64,000 nt of DNA, from the NCBI RefSeq assembly GCF_002117125.1, contig NZ_CP019344.1, forward strand, positions 1,612,001 to 1,676,000, written 5' to 3'. The DNA comes from Nonlabens spongiae. GTDB taxonomy: Bacteria; Bacteroidota; Bacteroidia; Flavobacteriales; Flavobacteriaceae. The position numbers and the translations under genes are program-made. The notes beneath the pieces are model-generated. The model was not told the DNA's origin. It searched no databases and saw nothing but the letters and a program-made list of their open reading frames with translations. Each line of letters begins with the position of its first letter. Position 1 is the stretch's first letter. Positions 62,756-64,000 of this stretch are shown here, one piece after another.

Positions 62756-63697
62756 CCACATAATTGATTAAATTCCTACCTTTTTTAGCGAGCAACTGAT
62801 TATAGGCATGCACCGATTGTAGGCCTCCGGTATGAACCGCTAAAATACGAGTTTTGGCAGCAACAGCACCGCTTTTCACTTGCTCTTCCAGCACATACAT
62901 CATCTTTGAGGTGTAGATGGGATCGAGTGGAGTTCCGCTTTCGCGAAAGCGTGCATTCATATAATCAATCAGTCGATTATCAGAACGTGCATAACCGCCA
63001 AATCTTGTATCCTTATAAAAATCAAATGCTCGATCAACCAACATATCTTCAATATTTTTCCCGAGGAAATCACCTTTGAGCGCGCTAAAAACCATCACTA
63101 TTTGATGTGGAGCAGCACTTTTTACGATTCCCGCAGCCGTGCCACCTGTTCCCGCGGCTACTGCAATGACATCATAAGTCACGCGATCGTAATCAGTTAG
63201 AATTTCTTGAGTTCCAAGGACAGCAAGTTCGTTAGTCCCCCTTCTGGGATGCGATAAAACGATCCGAACTGCTCATAAAGTTTATTGATTTCGCTAGCAG
63301 TGTTTTTGTTGCGGTAATTTTCGCGACTCAGAAAATGAAACTGCATCCCTTTTTGATGGGCAATCCTCAGAGTTTGATTCTTTTCTATTGTTTGAGATAA
63401 ATCTTTCCCCAGTTCCTCGCCCCTAATCACACCTACGCTTTTAAAACCCATAATCTGAGCGGCGGCGGCCGTGGCAGCGATGTGGTTGGAAAAGGCACCG
63501 CCGTAAGTCAGCAAGGTATCGTGACCTTGTTCTCTGGCTTTCAGCAAATTGTATTTGAGTTTCCTGAGCTTATTACCGCTTACCTCAGCATGCAGGAGAT
63601 CCTCGCGCTTCATATCAATAATGATTTCCCGATCTGGAAACTCCACAAATCGCTGATTAACGGCGGTCTTAGGATCAAACAAACTACGAGGCTCCAT
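62745..63697 (-). pseudogene. D-cysteine desulfhydrase / ACC deaminase, frameshifted
   Basis: PLP enzyme of fold type II. The first frame (MEPRSLFDPKTAVNQRF, the SGNKLRKLKY Lys-containing motif, YGGAFSNHIAATA) stops at 63197 after a break. The second frame (from about 63240) carries VIAVAAGTGGTAAGI, AARFRESGTPLDPIYTSKMMY and LAVHTGGLQS. A G5 run on the minus strand (63237-63241) marks the break; one more G gives GGTNELAVLG and a 317-residue protein. The palindrome (62936-62951) encodes RFRES. Start overlaps the next gene upstream by 14 bp. Confidence 0.88.
62936..62951. repeat. 16-bp palindrome inside the desulfhydrase gene
   Basis: Perfect copy read as RFRES. Confidence 0.95.
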
Positions 63698-64000
63698 GAT
63701 AGAATTTTAAAAATGACCACCACTTTCTGTCCGTCAAATAATTAAGATTTCTCTCCATCGCATAAGCTTCACGTTCAAAAACAATATTTCTATAAGCTTG
63801 ATGATGATCGTATTTGGTTCTTAATAGCAGATAATTAATCACATACCAGAGATAGAAAAATATAATTAGCAATTCCTTCTGTTGTGCCGCGTGGATTCTC
63901 TCGTGATTGATGAAGACCTCATCGTGAACATCAGCCTCATGGGAAACCAGCAAAAGCGGAAACAGCGTCATGCCTCGGTACTTTTTAAGAAGACTGGTTT
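63684..64000 (-). CDS. Conserved hypothetical protein with HERIH motif (partial, start beyond window)
   Basis: The frame stays open to the window end with KPVFLKKYRGMTLFP before the first internal Met at 63971, so the 5' end is probably outside. Visible features: INHERIHAAQQKELL (an HExxH-like site), two membrane segments, and FEREAYAMERNLNYL. I recall a small Bacteroidota family with the same pattern and no assigned function. Ends YHGAS, overlapping the desulfhydrase start by 14 bp. Confidence 0.75.
   Translation of the reverse strand, partial: TSLLKKYRGMTLFPLLLVSHEADVHDEVFINHERIHAAQQKELLIIFFYLWYVINYLLLRTKYDHHQAYRNIVFEREAYAMERNLNYLTDRKWWSFLKFYHGAS

Overview
The window is a single, densely coded stretch of a Flavobacteriaceae (Bacteroidota) chromosome. 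The lineage is shown by type IX secretion (T9SS) parts (a PorT-like barrel and a plug-family protein) with three T9SS-sorted cargo proteins, by promoters of the TAnnTTTG type instead of Shine-Dalgarno sites, by a zinc-less AccD, and by Bacteroidota-typical families (DUF3667, DUF6146, DUF4174, lipoprotein Omp85). A complete Na+-translocating NADH:quinone reductase operon and the Trk potassium system fit a marine or salt-adapted cell. I see no rRNA, tRNA, CRISPR array, prophage, transposase or plasmid gene.

Layout. 1-6.0 kb (minus): ligA (3' end outside the window), prmC, an acetyltransferase, a cysteine synthase/CBS-family enzyme, an ACMSD-like amidohydrolase and an atypical SDR. 6.0-9.1 kb: map and a methyltransferase (plus), facing apbE and a small Nqr-linked gene (minus). 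9.1-18.3 kb (minus): a T9SS cargo gene, then nqrF-E-D-C-B-A; ApbE probably attaches FMN to NqrB and NqrC. 18.6-23.2 kb: T9SS plug-family protein, a small accessory patch with two frameshifted genes (thioredoxin-like protein, Cys-rich lipoprotein), DUF3667 and apaG. 23.4-32.4 kb: pruA, rsmG, an aspartate aminotransferase, trkH-trkA, ubiE-porT and a TrmH-family methyltransferase. 32.5-37.0 kb (plus): TamL-like lipoprotein Omp85, fbaA, accD. 37.2-43.7 kb (minus): a giant ELWxxDGT-repeat T9SS cargo, a small secreted protein, and an M1 peptidase/GH113-like lipoprotein pair. 43.9-48.8 kb (plus): a FAD oxidoreductase with a membrane polyferredoxin, and a YadA-head-like repeat protein. 48.9-57.4 kb: ypdA, a DUF4174 gene with an internal stop, a frameshifted SBBP-like T9SS cargo, DUF937, DUF6146, DUF6787-like, Bax-inhibitor-1 and MtfA-like genes, then gamma-carbonic anhydrase, lipB and a 52-residue YqaE/Pmp3 gene (minus). 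57.7-64 kb: lysS and a Spy-like protein (plus), then an outer-membrane protein, hemL, a glucosaminidase/LysM lipoprotein, a frameshifted D-cysteine desulfhydrase/ACC deaminase gene and a partial gene running off the end (minus).

The most unusual signal is a dispersed 16-bp perfect palindrome, CGCTTTCGCGAAAGCG. It occurs 17 times exactly and at least 4 more times in degenerate form, in intergenic DNA and inside housekeeping genes. Within genes it is read in any of three frames (AFAKA, RFRES, LSRKR) and, where I can compare remembered homologues, it replaces residues without changing protein length. That fits a selected DNA-level site better than a mobile insertion. A second, composite repeat (core GCTGAGCGGAGTCGAAG joined to a half-palindrome) does appear to have inserted about a dozen codons into the SDR gene. 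A third signal is five reading-frame breaks: four genes with single-base homopolymer indels and one with an in-frame TAA. They may be sequence errors, slippage sites or real decay; only reads or an independent assembly can decide.
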